Source of the DNA: CAZFCK01 sp964517355
GTDB taxonomy: Bacteria; Desulfobacterota; Desulfovibrionia; Desulfovibrionales; Desulfovibrionaceae
Direction: 5' to 3'
DNA length: 14,796 nt
Assembly (NCBI GenBank): GCA_964517355.1
Contig: CAZFCK010000113.1
Coordinates: 1-14,796 of the forward strand
The notes below the pieces were generated by a model. That model was not told the origin of the DNA. It ran no database searches and worked only from the letters and a program-made list of their open reading frames with translations. Below are positions 12,096-14,796 of the stretch, one piece after another. How positions within the stretch are numbered: the first letter of the stretch is position 1; the number at the start of each line of letters is the position of its first letter. Both the position numbers and the translations under genes were made by a program.

Positions 12096-13595
12096 TTATG
12101 GCATAAACGGCACATTGACCGAAATGCTCATGGTCTCGTCTGTCCGTTTTGCCTTTTCTTCAATTTCTACTGCAAACCCGAGATAGAGTAATGCTTCCCG
12201 TGCAATTTTCATTATGAGCATGGTCTTGTTTGTCAGGTCATCGTAGGACACTACTGTTGAAAAATCATTCGACCAGATAGGGGCAGCCTCAACACCATCA
12301 ACTATTCTGACGTAGCCATGCTCCATCCTATTTCGAAGAGTCAAAATGGCTTCTGCTTCCAATTCAAGATAATCATCGGCGTCATATGCTTTCGGAGAGT
12401 TCATTAGGTCCTTACTTAGCCAGTACAGTCCTCGCAGCGGTAGGTTTGGACGTTCGACAAAACAGGCTCGTAATGGCTTAGGATTTTTCAGTTTTTTATG
12501 ATTGTACCAGACTATTCTAAAGGATAGGCTGCGATCGGGAATTTTGAGATCAAAATATTGATTAATGAAAATGGCGATCTTGTCGAGGATGCTATAGCTG
12601 GTCCTGAAAGCTGACTTGATCATCTCAATCCATAGTCCATTGACTGGGTAATCCAGTGTATTTACATGCTGCATGGTCTCATCACTAAAATGTTTTTCAT
12701 AATAATGAGTTGTGCCTTGGTAAAACATATAGCGTGCTGAAATATACTCTTGTTTCATTTGTTGCATCATTGCGAACAAATATGGTCCATCTCCCACTGA
12801 GACCTGCATATCAGGCAGCATGAAGATATCGTGGCTAACAACTGAGTGCGTGCTCAAATCATTTAGCGGGTTGATATAACGTCTATTTGATAAACACCAT
12901 TGTTGATATCCTCTGATTTCAGGGTCCTGATCAAGAGAGTGATCTAGGTCTGAAATTCGCTTATGACCAAATTTTAAATCTGATAGAATTGAATCCCACC
13001 AACCTATAAAGTTGTTAGCACTGTTGAAAAGTCTATCTGTAACATGAGCTTCAATTCTTAGCGCATACCGTTCGTCGTTTATTAGGTTAAACAACGCATA
13101 TGACTCTTCATAAGTGAAGGCAATATGTGCCTCGTCATATAACATTCCCGCTAAAGCAGTTAAGCCCTCTGCCTTACTGAAAAGAGCCATGGAGAAATAT
13201 GGATCGATAGCTATAGCCTTATCCCAATGTTTTATAGCCTGGCATATACGACCCGTGTTGCAAAAAATATTTCCTACATTTGTGTAGATTTGGCACTGTT
13301 TTCGTATTTCTAATGCCGAGAAAGCATCATGGGAGATGCTTCTTCGGAGATTAAGTAGTTCTTCGGACCTAATGTTGCTCTGCCATGCCCATGGTGAATG
13401 ATCGCTGGAAGTTTCGCATCCATATCTGATCCCAGAATAAGCATTTGAGATAAAATACCGCACAAGAGGAACTTCTTTGCAGTCGTCGGGTTGTTCGCTG
13501 ATATAATCGAGGCATTCAGCGATAGCTTCATCAAGCCCACAAACATCTTTATTGTCGAGGCAGTTATCTATTTTTAGGCCAAAGGATTTAATCAT
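12096..13595 (-). CDS. TPR plus LA2681-type HEPN domain protein, putative defence ribonuclease
   Basis: A 499-residue soluble protein. A TPR-like helical region lies at about 100-150 (YTNVGNIFCNTGRICQAIKH, then WDKAIAIDPYFSMALFSKAE). A C-terminal HEPN domain of the LA2681 type covers about 285-480: YISARYMFYQGTTHYYEKHF, NTLDYP, FRTSYSILDKIAIFINQYF and LRGLYWLSKDLMNS are the recognisable blocks. The catalytic motif is R421-N-R-M-E-H426, the R-x4-H of active HEPN RNases. LA2681-type proteins are predicted metal-independent RNases linked to phage defence. The ATG at 13595 overlaps the upstream membrane-protein stop as ATGA, so translation is coupled. Base composition is clearly more AT-rich than the flanking genes, suggesting transfer. 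The RNase activity and defence role are inferred from family and context; no such test is visible in the sequence. Confidence 0.82.
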   Translation of the reverse strand: MIKSFGLKIDNCLDNKDVCGLDEAIAECLDYISEQPDDCKEVPLVRYFISNAYSGIRYGCETSSDHSPWAWQSNIRSEELLNLRRSISHDAFSALEIRKQCQIYTNVGNIFCNTGRICQAIKHWDKAIAIDPYFSMALFSKAEGLTALAGMLYDEAHIAFTYEESYALFNLINDERYALRIEAHVTDRLFNSANNFIGWWDSILSDLKFGHKRISDLDHSLDQDPEIRGYQQWCLSNRRYINPLNDLSTHSVVSHDIFMLPDMQVSVGDGPYLFAMMQQMKQEYISARYMFYQGTTHYYEKHFSDETMQHVNTLDYPVNGLWIEMIKSAFRTSYSILDKIAIFINQYFDLKIPDRSLSFRIVWYNHKKLKNPKPLRACFVERPNLPLRGLYWLSKDLMNSPKAYDADDYLELEAEAILTLRNRMEHGYVRIVDGVEAAPIWSNDFSTVVSYDDLTNKTMLIMKIAREALLYLGFAVEIEEKAKRTDETMSISVNVPFMP

Positions 13596-14272
13596 GAGTC
13601 TTCGGAAATGTTGGTTTCTTCACCGTTGTTGGGTTCACATTGACGACTTTCGGCGAGTTCTCTGGTGAGTTTTCTCGCCGCTTCTAAGTCTCTCATCGAG
13701 AGGAAAAAAATGATGCAGAGTAAAGTGAAAGCGAAAATCCAAAGTGCACCAAGGAATATGCCTTTAGAGGTGTATTCTATTGGTGAAGAGTACTGATTTA
13801 TGAGAAGCGGTACGATCATGGGTGATACTGCAAGAAAAGCACTTAGGGCGAAACAGAAATTAATCAGTTTTATTTGAAATATTCTTGTGTTAGCTGTTCC
13901 AAAAAGCTTCTTAAGAGATATTTCATTAACATTTCGGCTTTGATCCCGTTTAACTGTCAAAAACCGTGCGCCGTATGCGTATTCAATGAGCTTATCGAGC
14001 GGCTCTTTCTGCCCCAAAAGATATCGCAGGGTTGAGGCTTCAAAACGATATCCAGTTAATGCCCAATAGCTGTAGGCAAGGGAATAGTCGTCCATTTTCT
14101 TCCAACTCCCATCAGTTAAGTTTTCTTTAAAGAATTGGAAGTCGATTCTGCGCCTTCTGCGCCATCTTGAAAACAGCTGTGTAACAGCCCACTTTGATTT
14201 TAAAATCGTAATCAACACACCTACAAACGCTATCACGACAGCTGCAATTTCCGTCCATTTAGGGCTTTCCAC
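13592..14272 (-). CDS. Three-helix membrane protein coupled to the HEPN protein
   Basis: A 226-residue protein I do not recognise. Predicted helices are at 7-25, about 134-158 and about 171-193. A strongly basic patch, RWRRRRR (36-42), follows the first helix, so residues 27-133 should be cytoplasmic, as should the acidic tail 195-226. The cytoplasmic part is mixed alpha/beta in look, with no motif I can name. The start is GTG at 14272 with AGGAG 5 bases upstream; no ATG in this frame fits better. Its stop overlaps the HEPN start (ATGA), pointing to a two-protein unit. A plausible role is a membrane anchor, sensor or inhibitor for the HEPN RNase; this is inference. Confidence 0.75.
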   Translation of the reverse strand: MESPKWTEIAAVVIAFVGVLITILKSKWAVTQLFSRWRRRRRIDFQFFKENLTDGSWKKMDDYSLAYSYWALTGYRFEASTLRYLLGQKEPLDKLIEYAYGARFLTVKRDQSRNVNEISLKKLFGTANTRIFQIKLINFCFALSAFLAVSPMIVPLLINQYSSPIEYTSKGIFLGALWIFAFTLLCIIFFLSMRDLEAARKLTRELAESRQCEPNNGEETNISEDS

Positions 14273-14366
14273 GTCATCTCCTGATTTGTGTCAGTTTATT
14301 CCTAGATTATGTGGATGTCGATATTTTTCTATGTAGTATGGGGCTTCGTTACTACCACACCAGCCT

Positions 14367-14379
14367 GAAGATATTCTTC
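14367..14379. promoter_or_regulatory. Short palindrome in the divergent intergenic region
   Basis: GAAGA-TAT-TCTTC is a perfect 5-bp dyad located between the membrane-protein start (14272) and the DUF6573 remnant (14416). It could be an operator for the islet operon; no convincing promoter hexamers were found nearby. Confidence 0.25.
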
Positions 14380-14415
14380 TATTTTTCCAACTGATGAAAT
14401 TTAAGTGAGATTCCA

Positions 14416-14743
14416 ATGGACTTTAAAGATTTCAAATTGATTTACACGTATATGCGAAGACATGCAATAGAAGATGGGGGTTTGATCGACGTCAGCGATC
14501 AAGCCAAGGCTTAAGGCATAAGGCTTTAGAATCCCTATATGTACCGGTAATCATCTCTATCATGGATATGTGATGCCTTCGAAGGAACTCGAAAAGCAAG
14601 GAAATCCGTCGAGGGGCGGTTGCATGATCTTTTCATGATGACGCAAGCCGCCGCAGCGAACCGCTGGAAGGACAATCGCGTTTACTTCGATGTCATGATC
14701 CTTGCGAAACAGAGGACCTTTGAAAAGACAACGTGCCCAGCAA
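14416..14743 (+). pseudogene. Frameshifted DUF6573 gene remnant
   Basis: Translation from ATG 14416 gives MDFKDFKLIYTYMRRHAIED and then GGLIDVSDQAKA before a TAA (14512-14514), matching the opening of DUF6573 proteins (YxYTRAQAIEDGxLxDVS). Homology continues in the +1-shifted frame from 14522 (GFRIPICTGNHLY) and then returns to the first frame from about 14560 (SWICDAFEG, then SVEGRLHDLFMM and NRVYFDVMIL), where the family reads GRLWDVLWM and DRVxFEV. Two compensating frameshifts and stops make it a pseudogene. The family's usual C-terminus (CGPGD type) is missing: the frame enters the 28-bp repeat at 14744 and stays open to the end of the window. DUF6573 genes are common on plasmids and integrative elements, so this marks a decayed mobile element. 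Confidence 0.62.
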
Positions 14744-14771
14744 TAGCGCATTTTCGCCTTGAAACAAGGCT
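14744..14771 (+). repeat. 28-bp dispersed hairpin repeat, copy C
   Basis: Exact over 28 bases to copy B at 11918-11945, same orientation, with unrelated flanks. It carries the hairpin GCCTTG/CAAGGC but no T run. It coincides with the point where the DUF6573 similarity ends. Confidence 0.85.
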
Positions 14772-14796
14772 CTCCCCTGAAACAATTTCCAATTGT

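Noticed and set aside
11704..14771. tRNA-integrated genomic island with att sites
   Set aside because: No integrase and no second copy of the tRNA 3' end were found in the window; only the dispersed 28-bp repeats bracket the islet, and a third copy exists at metE.
1..14796. CRISPR array
   Set aside because: No set of regularly spaced direct repeats was seen; the repeats present are hairpins at scattered positions.

Overview
The window looks like chromosome from a Desulfovibrio-type sulfate-reducing deltaproteobacterium. This is inferred from gene content, the structured intergenic repeats and the GC-rich codon use, not from a search. Pointers are a sigma54 activator beside a NifX-like FeMo-cofactor-domain protein and a DUF5320 protein, a Fur regulator, and a B12-riboswitch-controlled metE. 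Almost every gene lies on the minus strand, so transcription runs from high to low coordinates.

Region 1 (50-4290): a tight five-gene operon for c-di-GMP control. In order of transcription it encodes an HD-GYP phosphodiesterase, a SiaA-like SpoIIE/PP2C phosphatase, a SiaB-like kinase, the SiaC-like phospho-switch protein, and a SiaD-like PAS-GGDEF diguanylate cyclase. This is the Pseudomonas SiaABCD partner-switch cascade, here with an antagonistic phosphodiesterase at its head. A Fur-box-like perfect inverted repeat and a hairpin-rich leader lie upstream.

Region 2 (about 4290-5277): no gene that I can support. It is partly AT-rich and holds a 10-bp palindrome, a mosaic of nested hairpins (a REP/MITE-like element) and two copies of a GC-rich repeat core.

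Region 3 (5253-8554): metE, with a dispersed 28-bp hairpin repeat starting on its stop codon. Upstream lie an intrinsic terminator, a cobalamin riboswitch and then fur.

Region 4 (8724-11245): a DUF5320 protein, a NifX-like protein with a zinc ribbon, a candidate sigma54 promoter and a dyad, and a PAS/AAA+/Fis sigma54 activator. Together they resemble a reduced version of the Desulfovibrio orange-protein (orp) locus.

Region 5 (11523-11951): a promoter, a tRNA-Arg(CCT)-like gene whose T arm is destroyed, an intact tRNA-Arg(CCT), and two terminators.

Region 6 (11918-14796): a visibly AT-richer islet bounded by two exact copies of the 28-bp repeat. It carries a translationally coupled pair, a three-helix membrane protein and a TPR plus LA2681-type HEPN putative ribonuclease, and a frameshifted remnant of a DUF6573 gene typical of mobile elements. 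The membrane protein/HEPN pair is the best candidate in the window for an undescribed system, most plausibly an abortive-infection type defence module.
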